Assembly: GCF_023073915.1 (NCBI RefSeq)
Contig: NZ_JADPKK010000012.1
Coordinates: 124,001-188,000, forward strand
Length of the DNA stretch: 64,000 nt
DNA from: Bradyrhizobium sp. 149
GTDB lineage: Bacteria; Pseudomonadota; Alphaproteobacteria; Rhizobiales; Xanthobacteraceae
Direction of reading: 5' to 3'
Part shown: in pieces, positions 39,232 to 48,240 of the stretch
How the letters are laid out: the number at the start of each line of letters is the position of its first letter
Position numbering within the stretch: the stretch's first letter is position 1
Position numbers and translations under genes: made by a program
Notes under the pieces: model-generated
Databases searched by the model: none
Told to the model about the DNA's origin: nothing
The model's input: the letters and a program-made list of their open reading frames with translations, nothing else

Positions 39232-39855
39232 ATGAGCGAACGTCTTCTCGTGCTGGTGCGGCACGGCCAGAGCGAATGGAATCTGAAGAACCTGTTCACC
39301 GGCTGGAAGGACCCTGACCTCACCGAGCTTGGCGTCAAGGAGGCAACCGAAGCCGGCCGCAAGTTGAAGGCGCAGGGCCTCGTGTTCGACGTCGCCTACA
39401 CCTCGGTGTTGACGCGCGCACAGCACACGCTCGATCTCATTCTCGGCGAGCTCGACCAGAAGGGCCTGCCGACGGCGAAGGACCTCGCGCTGAACGAGCG
39501 CGACTATGGCGATCTCTCCGGCCTCAACAAGGACGATGCCCGCAAGAAATGGGGCGAGGACCAGGTGCTGATCTGGCGCCGCTCCTACGACGTGCCGCCG
39601 CCCGGCGGCGAAAGCCTGAAGGACACCCTCGCGCGCGCACTGCCGTATTACGTTCAGGAGATCCTGCCGGGCGTGCTCAACGGCAAGCGCACTTTGATTG
39701 CCGCTCACGGCAACTCGCTGCGCGCGCTCATCATGGTGCTGGAAAAGCTTTCGCCCGAGGGCATTTTGAAGCGCGAGCTCGCCACCGGCGTGCCGATCAT
39801 CTACCGCCTCAATGCGGATTCGACGGTGGCGTCGAAGCTGGATCTGGCGGGGTAG
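39232..39855 (+). CDS. gpmA: 2,3-bisphosphoglycerate-dependent phosphoglycerate mutase
   Basis: GpmA interconverts 3- and 2-phosphoglycerate in glycolysis. The 207-residue protein has the phospho-acceptor motif [25 protein letters not shown] (His11), the [14 protein letters not shown] stretch, [15 protein letters not shown] and the second active-site His in [10 protein letters not shown]. It is the short form typical of alphaproteobacteria (about 206 residues against 250 in E. coli). ATG 39232 starts MSERLLVL. Confidence 0.95.
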   Translation: MSERLLVLVRHGQSEWNLKNLFTGWKDPDLTELGVKEATEAGRKLKAQGLVFDVAYTSVLTRAQHTLDLILGELDQKGLPTAKDLALNERDYGDLSGLNKDDARKKWGEDQVLIWRRSYDVPPPGGESLKDTLARALPYYVQEILPGVLNGKRTLIAAHGNSLRALIMVLEKLSPEGILKRELATGVPIIYRLNADSTVASKLDLAG

Positions 39856-39880
39856 GCTTCGCCGCAGATCCTAAGCCGCA

Positions 39881-39909
39881 GGGTGGGCAAAGCGTAGCGT
39901 GCCCGTCCC
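39881..39909. repeat. Short hairpin repeat after gpmA
   Basis: GGGTGGGCA and TGCCCGTCCC form an imperfect hairpin around AAGCGTAGCG. Similar GGGTGGGCAAAG...GTGCCCACC hairpins are common between bradyrhizobial genes. It sits between the convergent gpmA and ada-like stops and may terminate both. Confidence 0.5.
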
Positions 39910-39922
39910 TACGGCAGCGTTG

Positions 39923-40819
39923 TCACTGCACCCCCAGCTGTCCGGCTTCCCAGCCCAGCATCGCCTGCTTGCGGGTGATGCCCCAGTGATAGCCGGTGAG
40001 CGTGCCGCTCTTGCCGAGCGCGCGGTGGCAGGGCACGACGAAGGACACCGGGTTCTTGCCGACGGCAGCGCCGACGGCGCGTGAAGCTTTCGGGCTGTTG
40101 ATGTTGCAGGCGATGTCCGAATAGGACACCGCGCGGCCCATCGGGATCTTCAGCAGCGTCTCCCACACCCGGACCTCGAAATCGGTGCCGATCATCACCA
40201 CGCGCAGCGGCTGATCCGGCCGCCACAATTTTGTGTCGAAGATGCGCTGCGCCAGCGGTGCGGTGCCTTCGTGATCCTCGACATAGGTTGCGTTCGGCCA
40301 GCGCCGGGTCATGTCGGCGAGCGCGACCTTCTCCTCGCCGTGATCGGCGAAGGCGAGGCCGGAGAGGCCGCGATCGGTTGCGATCACGATGGCCGTGCCG
40401 AACGGCGAGGAATGGAAGCCGTAGCGCAAGATCAGACCTGCGCCGCCGTTCTTCCATTCGCCCGGCGACATCGCTTCATGCGTGACAAAGAGATCGTGCA
40501 GCCGGCCCGGACCCGAAAGGCCCGAGTCGAGCGCCGCATCGAGGATGCTTGCGGAATCCCTGAGCAGGCCCTTGGCATGATCGAGCGTGAGCGCCTGCAT
40601 GAACGCCTTCGGTGTGATCGAGGCCCAGCGGCGGAACAAATGGTGCAGCTCGTCCGGGGTGACGCCGGCCGCATCCGCCATCGCCTCGATGGTCGGCTGT
40701 GCCCGCCACTTCTCGGAAATGAAGGCGATCGCCCGGCGCACGGAATCGTAGTCGCGCATCGCGGCGTTCTGGGAGCCCGGCCCGGCCAGGCGCTGGTCAT
40801 GTATCGCGAGTGTCATCAT
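39923..40819 (-). CDS. AraC-type regulator fused to O6-alkylguanine-DNA alkyltransferase (Ada-like)
   Basis: The 298-residue protein has an AraC-type helix-turn-helix region (about 20-105) joined to a methylguanine methyltransferase domain (about 120-290), with the acceptor Cys in VVPCHRALGKSG and the DNA-binding IPMGRAVSYSDIA helix. It corresponds to Ada without the N-terminal zinc domain that repairs methylphosphotriesters and triggers induction. It should remove O6-alkyl groups by suicidal transfer; the regulatory role is uncertain. Start ATG 40819 or 40816. Confidence 0.88.
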   Translation of the reverse strand: MMTLAIHDQRLAGPGSQNAAMRDYDSVRRAIAFISEKWRAQPTIEAMADAAGVTPDELHHLFRRWASITPKAFMQALTLDHAKGLLRDSASILDAALDSGLSGPGRLHDLFVTHEAMSPGEWKNGGAGLILRYGFHSSPFGTAIVIATDRGLSGLAFADHGEEKVALADMTRRWPNATYVEDHEGTAPLAQRIFDTKLWRPDQPLRVVMIGTDFEVRVWETLLKIPMGRAVSYSDIACNINSPKASRAVGAAVGKNPVSFVVPCHRALGKSGTLTGYHWGITRKQAMLGWEAGQLGVQ

Positions 40820-40875
40820 GACCACAAATGTAAGAGAGGGCGGGACGCGAAACCACCCGATTTCCGATCCGCAAA

Positions 40876-41409
40876 TCAGTTGACCGGATTGTAGGTCGGA
40901 CCGCGCCTGGCGGCATTTAGCGCCTCAACCAAACCTTTGTAAAAGCTTGCCTTTTCGTCCGGTCCCAGAAACCGGGCGATCTGGATCTGATGGCCCCGCG
41001 AGATCAGATAGAGATGTTCGATGCCAAAATCCTCGTCGATTTCCATGTCGAGCCGGACCCAGAGCGGATTGAAGGTCCACTCGACGATCTGGCCGCGCGG
41101 GCTGACGCGCCGCACGCGTAATTCAGATGGCGTAACCACGATCTCCTCGCTGGCCCGCGCGCTGCGGAAATTGGCCTTGAAGGCCCACCAGATCACTAGC
41201 ACATCGAGGCCGAAGAAGCCGAACACCGGCCACGCGCCCATCATCAGGAAGACAAGGCCGGTGACGAAGCTGACGGCGCTCAGGAACAGCATCACGGCGA
41301 GGAAGCCGGTGCGGTTTAGCGAGCGGTGCGGCGTCAGCCGCGCGGAAAAGATCTGAGGCTCAGCGTCGCTTGCAGATCGTTCGCGCTCAATTTCGTTGCC
41401 TGTGCTCAT
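40876..41409 (-). CDS. DUF2244 family membrane protein
   Basis: The 177-residue protein has two adjacent membrane helices (about 37-57 and 59-76) and a soluble C-terminal domain (about 90-170) with the DUF2244 pattern VTPSELRVRRVSPRGQIVEWTFNPLWVRL. Function is unknown; the family is sometimes near cytochrome oxidase genes, but none are here. It is divergent from nth with 22 bases between starts, so both share one promoter region. Confidence 0.88.
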   Translation of the reverse strand: MSTGNEIERERSASDAEPQIFSARLTPHRSLNRTGFLAVMLFLSAVSFVTGLVFLMMGAWPVFGFFGLDVLVIWWAFKANFRSARASEEIVVTPSELRVRRVSPRGQIVEWTFNPLWVRLDMEIDEDFGIEHLYLISRGHQIQIARFLGPDEKASFYKGLVEALNAARRGPTYNPVN

Positions 41410-41431
41410 CGTCCCTCAGTATATCCCGATC

Positions 41432-42184
41432 ATGGCGAAAATCACCCGCAAGACGGCCCTGCGCAAAGCGCCCGTGCTGAAGAAAAAGGCAAAGCCGGCC
41501 GCGGCAAAATCGAAGCCGCCGTCGAAGAAATCGCTTAAGGCCATGAAGCCTTGGACGCCGCCCGAAGTCCGCGAGGCCTTCAGCCGTTTCCGTAAGGCCA
41601 ATCCGGAGCCGAAAGGCGAGCTCGAGCACGTCAATCCGTTCACGCTGCTGGTTGCCGTGGTGCTGTCGGCGCAGGCGACTGACGCCGGCGTCAACAAGGC
41701 GACGCGCGCGCTGTTTGAGATCGCTGACACACCGCAAAAGATGCTCGACCTCGGCGAGGAACGCCTGCGCGAGTACATCAAGACCATCGGCCTCTACCGC
41801 ACCAAGGCCAGGAACGTCATTGCGCTGTCGGCGAAGGTGCTCAACGAGTTCGGCGGCGAGGTGCCGCGCACGCGCGCCGGAATCGAGTCGCTGCCCGGCG
41901 CCGGGCGCAAGACCGCCAATGTCGTGCTCAACATGGCGTTCGGCGAGCACACCATGGCGGTCGATACGCATGTCTTCCGCGTCGGCAATCGGACCGGACT
42001 TGCGCCCGGCAAGACGCCGCTGGAGGTCGAGCTTGGTCTCGAAAAGGTGATTCCGGCCGAGTTCATGCTGCATGCACATCATTGGCTGATCCTGCATGGC
42101 CGCTATACTTGCCTCGCGCGCAAGCCGCGCTGCGAGGTCTGCCTGATCAACGATCTCTGCCGGTGGCCGGAGAAGACCGTTTGA
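41432..42184 (+). CDS. nth: Endonuclease III
   Basis: Nth removes oxidised pyrimidines and nicks the abasic site. The 250-residue protein has a Lys/Ala/Pro-rich N-terminal extension of about 40 residues, then the helix-hairpin-helix LPGAGRKTANVVLN with the catalytic Lys, the catalytic Asp in VDTHVFRVGNR, and the [4Fe-4S] ligands in a C-x6-C-x2-C-x5-C arrangement (CLARKPRCEVCLINDLC). ATG 41432 is used. The basic extension may bind DNA. Confidence 0.97.
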   Translation: MAKITRKTALRKAPVLKKKAKPAAAKSKPPSKKSLKAMKPWTPPEVREAFSRFRKANPEPKGELEHVNPFTLLVAVVLSAQATDAGVNKATRALFEIADTPQKMLDLGEERLREYIKTIGLYRTKARNVIALSAKVLNEFGGEVPRTRAGIESLPGAGRKTANVVLNMAFGEHTMAVDTHVFRVGNRTGLAPGKTPLEVELGLEKVIPAEFMLHAHHWLILHGRYTCLARKPRCEVCLINDLCRWPEKTV

Positions 42185-42279
42185 GCAGCGACCAAGCCAT
42201 TGACCAAGTCATTCCAGATCCGGTGCGTCGGACCGTCACGGAAAGGCGGCGGTGAAAGCGAAGCAGGTTGGGTAATCTC

Positions 42280-43410
42280 GTGAATCAGCAGGAACAAATC
42301 TCGTCGCCACCGCCGGCCGGGGCACCACGCCCAAAGCCGTCGCAGCCACCGGCCAGCTCGCTGTGGAGCCGGCTCGCAATACCGCTGTTCGCGGTGATCG
42401 TCGCGCTCGGCTTCGTCGCGTTGGCAACGCAGCGCTTCGACGAATGGGTTGGCAACGCCGTGGTCCAGACCACCAACGACGCTTATGTGCGCGCCGAGCT
42501 GACGCGGCTTGCCAGTCGCGTCTCCGGCGAAGTGCTGACGGTCGGGGTCACCGATTTCCAGCGCGTCAAGGCCGGCGATCTCCTGATCCAGATCGATCCT
42601 GCCGACTATGAGGCGCAGGTCGCGCAGTCCGAAGCCGCGGTCGCCGCCGCGCAAGCGGTGCTCGACAATCTGGCCAATCAGATCGAGCTGCAATATGCGA
42701 CGATCGCGCAGGCGCAAGCCGCGCGGCTCTCCGCCGAAGCCGTGGAGGTCGAGGCGCGGCAGGAGCAGGAGCGTCAGCAATCGCTGACGCAGACCGAGTC
42801 CGGCACGCGGCAGCGGTTCGAGCAGGCGGTCGCAGGCTATGCCAAGGCGCAGGCCGACGTGCGCGCGAGCCGCGCCGTGATCGCGGCCCAGCAGCACCAG
42901 CTCGAAGTCCTGCAAGGCACCAAGAAGCAGCGCGCCGCGGATGTCGAGGCCGCCAAGGCGACGCTTGCGGGCACCAAGCTGAAGCTTGGTTACACGAAGA
43001 TCACGGCGCCGTTCGACGGCGTCGTCGGCGAGCGCCAGGTGCAGCCCGGCGACTACGTCAACATCGGCACCAACCTCATCAACGTCGTACCGTTGCCGAA
43101 GGTCTATGTGATCGCGAACTACAAGGAGACCCAGCTTACTCACGTCGCACCGGGGCAGCCGGTCGAGATCACCGTCGACAGTTTCCCGCGTGAGAAGCTG
43201 CGCGGCCGGGTCGAGCGTATTGCGCCCGCGACCGGCGCGCAGGTCGCGCTGCTGCCGCCGGACAACGCCACCGGCAACTTCACCAAAGTCGTGCAGCGCC
43301 TTCCCGTGCGCATCCTGTTCGAAGACAACCAGCCGCTGCTGGTGCGGCTGGTGCCGGGCATGTCGGTCGTCACCAGCATCGACACCAAGGCCGCGAATGG
43401 CGGAAAATGA
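42280..43410 (+). CDS. HlyD/EmrA family membrane fusion protein
   Basis: The 376-residue protein is the periplasmic adaptor of an efflux pump: a Pro-rich cytoplasmic N-terminus, one membrane helix (about 29-50), the barrel-sandwich half-motifs (DAYVRAELTRLASRVSGEVLTVGV and TKITAPFDGVVGERQVQPGDYV), a long Ala/Gln-rich coiled coil (about 105-235) and the membrane-proximal beta domain. I choose GTG 42280; TTG 42268 is an in-frame alternative. It overlaps the MFS gene by 14 bases. Confidence 0.92.
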   Translation: MNQQEQISSPPPAGAPRPKPSQPPASSLWSRLAIPLFAVIVALGFVALATQRFDEWVGNAVVQTTNDAYVRAELTRLASRVSGEVLTVGVTDFQRVKAGDLLIQIDPADYEAQVAQSEAAVAAAQAVLDNLANQIELQYATIAQAQAARLSAEAVEVEARQEQERQQSLTQTESGTRQRFEQAVAGYAKAQADVRASRAVIAAQQHQLEVLQGTKKQRAADVEAAKATLAGTKLKLGYTKITAPFDGVVGERQVQPGDYVNIGTNLINVVPLPKVYVIANYKETQLTHVAPGQPVEITVDSFPREKLRGRVERIAPATGAQVALLPPDNATGNFTKVVQRLPVRILFEDNQPLLVRLVPGMSVVTSIDTKAANGGK

Positions 43411-45025
43411 CGATTCCAGTCGCGGCCCGCTCTCGCGCGGCGGCGTCGCCTCGCAGCCGCTGTTTGCGGTGGCGGCGGTGCTGCTCGGCTCGTTCCTCGC
43501 CAATTTCGACAGCCGCCTGACCACGGTTGGCCTGCCCGATTTGCGCGGCGCGTTCTCGCTCTCGTTCGACGAGGGCGCCTGGCTCTCCACCGCAGGCATC
43601 GGCTCGCAGATCTTCATCGCACCGGCAGTGGCCTGGCTCGCCACCGTATTCGGCCTGCGCCGCGTGCTCGGCATCCCCAGCCTCGTCTATGCCGCGGTCT
43701 CGCTGATCATCCCGTTCGTGCACGATTATCCGACATTACTCGCGCTCAGCGTCGTGCATGGCCTCCTGCTCGGCACCTTCGTGCCGGCGACGCTGATGAT
43801 CGTGTTCCGCAATCTGCCGATCCGCTGGTGGCTCCCGGCGATCTCGATCTATTCGATCCGTGTCGGCTTCGCGCTGGACACGTCGAGCTCGCTGGTCGGC
43901 TTCTATGTCGACCATCTCGGCTGGCAATGGCTGTACTGGCAGAGCGTCGTGATCGCGCCCCTGATGGGCCTGATGGTTTATTGGGGTACGCCGCACGAGC
44001 CGGTGAATCGCGCGCTGCTGCGCGATGCCGATTGGGGCGGCATGCTGCTGCTCGGCGCCGGCGTTTCGATGATCTATGCCGGGCTCGACCAGGGCAATCG
44101 GCTGGACTGGCTGGGGTCGGGGACGGTGATGGCGTTGATCACCGCCGGCGCGGTGCTGTTCGCGGGCTTCCTCGTCAACGAGGCCCTGGTGCGACAGCCA
44201 TGGGCGCATATCAGCGTGCTGTTCTCGCGCAATATCGGCCTGGGGCTGGTCTTGATCCTGCTCTACACGCTGACCAGCCTGTCCAACGCCTCGCTGGTGC
44301 CGAATTTCCTCGCCGCCATCACCTTGCTCAGGCCGGAGCAGAGTGGCCTCTTGCTGCTCACCTATGGCGCGTTGCCGATGTTCGTGCTGGTGCCGCTCTC
44401 GATCTGGCTGCTGCGGCATTTCGATACGCGGACAGTGGTGGTCGTGGGATTTGGCTGCTTCGCCGCCGCCAGTCTGTGGGGCACGCAGCTCAGCCATGAT
44501 TGGGCGCGCGAGGATTTCGCCGGCATCGTGCTGCTCCAGGCGATCGGGCAGTCGCTGACCTTGCTGCCGCTGATCATCACGCTGCTGTCCAACTCCGATC
44601 CGAGCCGCGCGACTTCGTTTGCCGCCTATATCCAGATCATGCGGCTCGGCGGTGCCGAGATCGGCGTGGCGGTGATGGGGACGTGGCTGCGCGTCCGCGA
44701 GCAGGTCCATTCCTTCTATCTCGGCCAGAATCTCGGCGTCGGTGATGCCGATGTCGTCCGCGTGCTGAAGCAGCTCGCCGACCATTTTGCGGCCCATGGT
44801 GCGGGCTCGGCGCAAGCACGCGCGATCGGCACGCTCGCAGGCCTGGTCCAGCGCGAGGCCAATGTGCTCGCCTATATCGACGGCTTCTGGCTGTGCTTCT
44901 GGATGGCCATGGCCGCGCTCGGCGTCGTCGCAATGATCACCCGTGCTCCGCCGGGCCCGTTCACGCCGGCGCCATTCGGCTTCGCCAGGATGCTGTTGCG
45001 CAAATGCGGGATGCCTCTGACGTAG
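43397..45025 (+). CDS. DHA2/EmrB family MFS transporter
   Basis: The 542-residue protein has about 14 membrane helices and works with the adaptor encoded just before it, probably as a tripartite drug or acid efflux pump. The N-terminal helix (FLANFDSRLTTVGLPDLRGAFSLS) has the DHA2 pattern, where the family usually shows LDxTIVNVALP; FDSRLTTVGLP is a divergent version. A soluble loop before the last helix contains a Gln/His/Ala-rich segment seen in EmrB proteins. Substrate is unknown. Its TolC partner is not in the window. Confidence 0.92.
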   Translation: MAENDDSSRGPLSRGGVASQPLFAVAAVLLGSFLANFDSRLTTVGLPDLRGAFSLSFDEGAWLSTAGIGSQIFIAPAVAWLATVFGLRRVLGIPSLVYAAVSLIIPFVHDYPTLLALSVVHGLLLGTFVPATLMIVFRNLPIRWWLPAISIYSIRVGFALDTSSSLVGFYVDHLGWQWLYWQSVVIAPLMGLMVYWGTPHEPVNRALLRDADWGGMLLLGAGVSMIYAGLDQGNRLDWLGSGTVMALITAGAVLFAGFLVNEALVRQPWAHISVLFSRNIGLGLVLILLYTLTSLSNASLVPNFLAAITLLRPEQSGLLLLTYGALPMFVLVPLSIWLLRHFDTRTVVVVGFGCFAAASLWGTQLSHDWAREDFAGIVLLQAIGQSLTLLPLIITLLSNSDPSRATSFAAYIQIMRLGGAEIGVAVMGTWLRVREQVHSFYLGQNLGVGDADVVRVLKQLADHFAAHGAGSAQARAIGTLAGLVQREANVLAYIDGFWLCFWMAMAALGVVAMITRAPPGPFTPAPFGFARMLLRKCGMPLT

Positions 45026-45078
45026 GTCCAGGATCCGAACGGACCCACGCGCCGAGCGACGGTCGGGTGTTGTTCCGA

Positions 45079-45870
45079 TTATAGCGCAAGCCCGCAAGCC
45101 TGACGGATGGCGATCTGAACTGGCGACGGGGGCAGTGCCGGGTCGAACTCGCCTCTCGGCAGCAGCGGTGGCTGTGCCATGAAGCGCGGCCGCTTCCCTC
45201 GGTGAGGTTGCGCGGCGTGGACCAGGAATGGATGGCACAGATAAACGGTACCTGCTGCACCGATTGCCAGTTCGATCTCGCAATCTTCCGTGGAAGCATA
45301 ACCATTGGCAGAGATCTGCTTCAGCGTCGCGCCCGCGTCGCCGTAGGGCAGTAACTCCCGGGCAATGGTGGCATGCGAACCTTTCCGTATCCTTGTTGGT
45401 GCGTCATCAGGGCCGACGTCCGAGAACAGGAAGAGCATCAGCAATGCGCGGCCGCTGCTCTTCACATTGGCGCGCCACTCCATCAAATCCGGATTGTCCA
45501 AGCCAAAGCTCATGTCCACATGCCAGCCATCATCACCTGGGGATTCCGGTGAGGGAAAGCGGATCGGAAAAGTCCCCAAGCCTCCGGGCATGAGCCAGCG
45601 GCCATCACCCGCGAGTTGATCGTAGGCCTGGCGGAGGGTCGGCGTGTTGGCGGCTCCGATGAATGGCGGCGAAGCCTTGGCTCCGACCCGAACAACGGGC
45701 TGAATCCAGTTCTCGGGCTCGTCTGGCGACAGACCAATATCGGCCCACAGTTCGTCCCGGCATTGTTTCGCAAGGTGCGTGCTGAAGGCGTTCTCGATCC
45801 TGACGAAACCGTCGTCGATGAAGTCCCGGATCTGACTGGAGGTCACGCCGATGCGCTCGGTTTTGGGCAT
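45079..45870 (-). CDS. Phytanoyl-CoA dioxygenase (PhyH) family protein
   Basis: The 263-residue Fe(II)/2-oxoglutarate dioxygenase has the iron ligands His117 and Asp119 in GWHVDMSF; the distal His lies in LCHPFLVHAAQPHRGKRPRF (His213 or His218), with Arg residues that could bind 2-oxoglutarate. PhyH enzymes hydroxylate diverse small molecules and acyl chains; the substrate cannot be told. It converges with the MFS gene and appears to stand alone. Start ATG 45870 (MPKTERIGVT). Confidence 0.88.
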   Translation of the reverse strand: MPKTERIGVTSSQIRDFIDDGFVRIENAFSTHLAKQCRDELWADIGLSPDEPENWIQPVVRVGAKASPPFIGAANTPTLRQAYDQLAGDGRWLMPGGLGTFPIRFPSPESPGDDGWHVDMSFGLDNPDLMEWRANVKSSGRALLMLFLFSDVGPDDAPTRIRKGSHATIARELLPYGDAGATLKQISANGYASTEDCEIELAIGAAGTVYLCHPFLVHAAQPHRGKRPRFMAQPPLLPRGEFDPALPPSPVQIAIRQACGLAL

Positions 45871-46099
45871 TGCACATTCTCCATTCGGCCATCGCGTCAG
45901 CGCAGCCGTTTTGATCTGATTGGCGCGGTGCGCCGAAACGACTCGGTCGCTCAGATCAGCGGGAAGAATGTGGACGTGAAAATCATGCCGCGAACGTATA
46001 CCGAGGCGGAGAGCCGAATCAAGATGCGGCGGACCAGAGCATTCCGACCAAGGCGGGCCGTATGATCGCGCCGCGAGGTTTGCTCGTCCGACCTGTGCC

Positions 46100-46840
46100 C
46101 TACCGCATCTGCCGCGCCGGCTCGATCAGCTCGGGCCGCGGGCCTGACAGACGCTTGTGCATGTGGACCATGAAGGCCATGGCGAAGATCGGCGTCGCCA
46201 GATTGACGATCGGGATCGAGACGAAGGCCGCGATGAACAGGCCGGCGGTGAAGATGGTGGCGGCGTTGTCGCGCCGCATCGCCTTGGCGTCCTCCGGCGA
46301 GCGGAAGCGCATCGCGGCGAGCTCGAAATATTCGCGGCCGAGCAGCCAGGCGGCGGCGAGGAAGAAGACGAGGAAGCCGGCGCCGGCGAAAAGCACCAGC
46401 GGCAGCGCGATCAGATAGACCAGGATCGTCAGCAGCGCGGTCTTGATGCCCTCGTAGATCGCTTGGCTGAACGGCAGCGCGACGCCCGGCCGCTCGGCCG
46501 GATAGTGCTCGCGCTCGACGATCTCGGCGACGTCGTCGACGAACAGGCTCGCCACCAGCGAGGTGATCGCGGGCATCAGGAAGACACTGCCGAACACCAC
46601 GCCAAGACCCGCGGCGATGGAGATGATCCAGGCGAGCACTTCGAGCGACGAATGCCAGCCCGGACCGAGCAGGCCTTCGAGCCAGAGCTCGCCATAGGTC
46701 GCAAACCAGCTCAACAGCCGCTGCAAGCCGATCGCGAGCACGATGATCAGCACCAGTCCGACGCCAATCGACCGCCACAGGATCGAGCGCATCGGCGGCG
46801 AGATCATTTGCGACAGCGCCTTTACGGCGGCATCCAGCAT
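46100..46840 (-). CDS. EI24/CysZ-like membrane protein
   Basis: The 246-residue protein has four to six hydrophobic segments and the EI24 domain, including GSVFLMPAITSLVASLFVDDVAEIVE, SFSQAIYEGIKTALL-like and NAATIFTAGLFIAAFVSIPIVNLATPIFAMAFMVHMHKR motifs. CysZ members of this family import sulfate; no cysteine-synthesis genes are adjacent, so a sulfate role is only possible. ATG 46840 is preceded by GAGAGG; the longer frame to 47059 is spurious. Confidence 0.85.
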   Translation of the reverse strand: MLDAAVKALSQMISPPMRSILWRSIGVGLVLIIVLAIGLQRLLSWFATYGELWLEGLLGPGWHSSLEVLAWIISIAAGLGVVFGSVFLMPAITSLVASLFVDDVAEIVEREHYPAERPGVALPFSQAIYEGIKTALLTILVYLIALPLVLFAGAGFLVFFLAAAWLLGREYFELAAMRFRSPEDAKAMRRDNAATIFTAGLFIAAFVSIPIVNLATPIFAMAFMVHMHKRLSGPRPELIEPARQMR

Positions 46841-47052
46841 GGGAGTACCTCTCGGGAAAACCACCCGCGAGAGGTAGACACAAGAGGCCCGTTCGGCAAG
46901 GGAGACCGACGGCACGGGCGCAGCGGCGCTGCTGATAGCCGGATTGACCGTTCGCTTCAACGAAGCCACGATGAAGAAATTCGGCAAGACTGTCGGCTTC
47001 ATCCACCCGCTTGAGAAAAAGTGGAACCAGCCGGGCAAAGGAACAGGCGCAT
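46841..47052. other. Divergent EI24 / CoA-transferase intergenic region
   Basis: This 212-base region must hold promoters for both divergent genes. I see no clear boxes. The CoA-transferase start is preceded by AAAGGAACAGG. Confidence 0.35.
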
Positions 47053-48240
47053 ATGGCAATGGAAGAACCGGCGGCCGGATTGCCGCTTGCAGGCGTGCGC
47101 GTCGTCGAGATGACCCATATGGTCATGGGCCCGACCTGCGGCATGATCCTCGCACAGCTCGGGGCCGACGTGATCAAGGTCGAGCCGCCCGCGGGCGACA
47201 AGACCCGCAGCCTGGGGGGCATGGGCACCGCCTTCTTCCCGTTGTTCAACCGCGGCAAGCGCAGCGTGGTGCTGGATTTCGAGAAGCCGGAGGATCGCGA
47301 CACCATGCACCGGCTGCTGGCGACGGCCAACGTGTTCCTAGAGAATTTTCGCGACGGCCAGCTCGAGAAGCAGGGGCTTGGCGCGGACGAATTGCGCCGG
47401 CGGCATCCGGATCTGATCATCGCCGGTCACAAGGGTTTCCTGTCCGGTCCCTACGAGCATCGCCCCGCGCTGGATGAGGTCGTGCAGATGATGGCGGGCC
47501 TTGCCGCCATGACCGGCACCAGCGAAAAGCCGCAGCGTGTCGGCTCGTCCGCCAACGACATCATGGGCGGCATGTTCGGCGTGATCGCGATCCTCGCGGC
47601 GCTCTATCAGAATCGCGGGGGAAAACGCGACGGCGCCGACATCCGCATCGGCCTGTTCGAGAACTGCCTGTTCCTGGTCGCCCAGCACATGGTCGAATAC
47701 GAGATGACTGGCAACAAGCCGCGCTCGATGCCGGAGCGCGAGCATGCCTGGCCGATCTACGACATCTTCGAGACTGCCGGCGGCGAGCGCATCTTCATCG
47801 GCGTCGTTACCGAAGGCCATTGGCAGAGTTTTTGCCGCGAGTTCGGGCTGACTGAATTCCTCGATGATCCTGCCTTGCGCACCACCACCGATCGCATCCT
47901 GGCGCGCGGGCGGATCATTCCGCGCGCCGCCGGGATCATCAGGCAGTGGGACGTGGCAAAACTGTCGCAGAGGCTCGATGCGCTCAACATCTGCTTCTCG
48001 CCGATCAACCGGCCCGAGGATCTGTTCGCAGATCCGCATGTGCTGCGGCCGGGCGGGCTCGTCAACAATTTCACCGCTGACGGCAAGCCGTTCCGGGTGC
48101 CGGCGCTGCCGATTGAATGGAACGGCAGCAATATCGGCGAAGGCCTGAAGGTCGCGCCGCTCGGCGCCGACACCGCGGCCGTTCGCGCCGAGATCGACAA
48201 TGAAGACGTCACGTCAAAAACGACAGGGAGGCGCGCATGA
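47053..48240 (+). CDS. CaiB/BaiF (class III) CoA transferase
   Basis: The 395-residue protein is a class III CoA transferase, with the N-terminal AGVRVVEMTHMVMGPTCGMILAQLGADVIKVEPP and the catalytic Asp169 in SSANDIMGGMFGV, the position seen in formyl-CoA transferase. Such enzymes move CoA between carboxylic acids through an aspartyl-acyl intermediate. The stop overlaps the next gene by four bases (ATGA), which encodes an HMG-CoA-lyase-like protein, suggesting that the product acyl-CoA is cleaved by it. Confidence 0.94.
   Translation: MAMEEPAAGLPLAGVRVVEMTHMVMGPTCGMILAQLGADVIKVEPPAGDKTRSLGGMGTAFFPLFNRGKRSVVLDFEKPEDRDTMHRLLATANVFLENFRDGQLEKQGLGADELRRRHPDLIIAGHKGFLSGPYEHRPALDEVVQMMAGLAAMTGTSEKPQRVGSSANDIMGGMFGVIAILAALYQNRGGKRDGADIRIGLFENCLFLVAQHMVEYEMTGNKPRSMPEREHAWPIYDIFETAGGERIFIGVVTEGHWQSFCREFGLTEFLDDPALRTTTDRILARGRIIPRAAGIIRQWDVAKLSQRLDALNICFSPINRPEDLFADPHVLRPGGLVNNFTADGKPFRVPALPIEWNGSNIGEGLKVAPLGADTAAVRAEIDNEDVTSKTTGRRA

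Noticed and set aside
43736..45283. 515-aa minus-strand frame over the MFS gene
   Set aside because: Composition (His/Gln/Arg/Asp-rich) and lack of motifs mark it as a shadow of the transporter.
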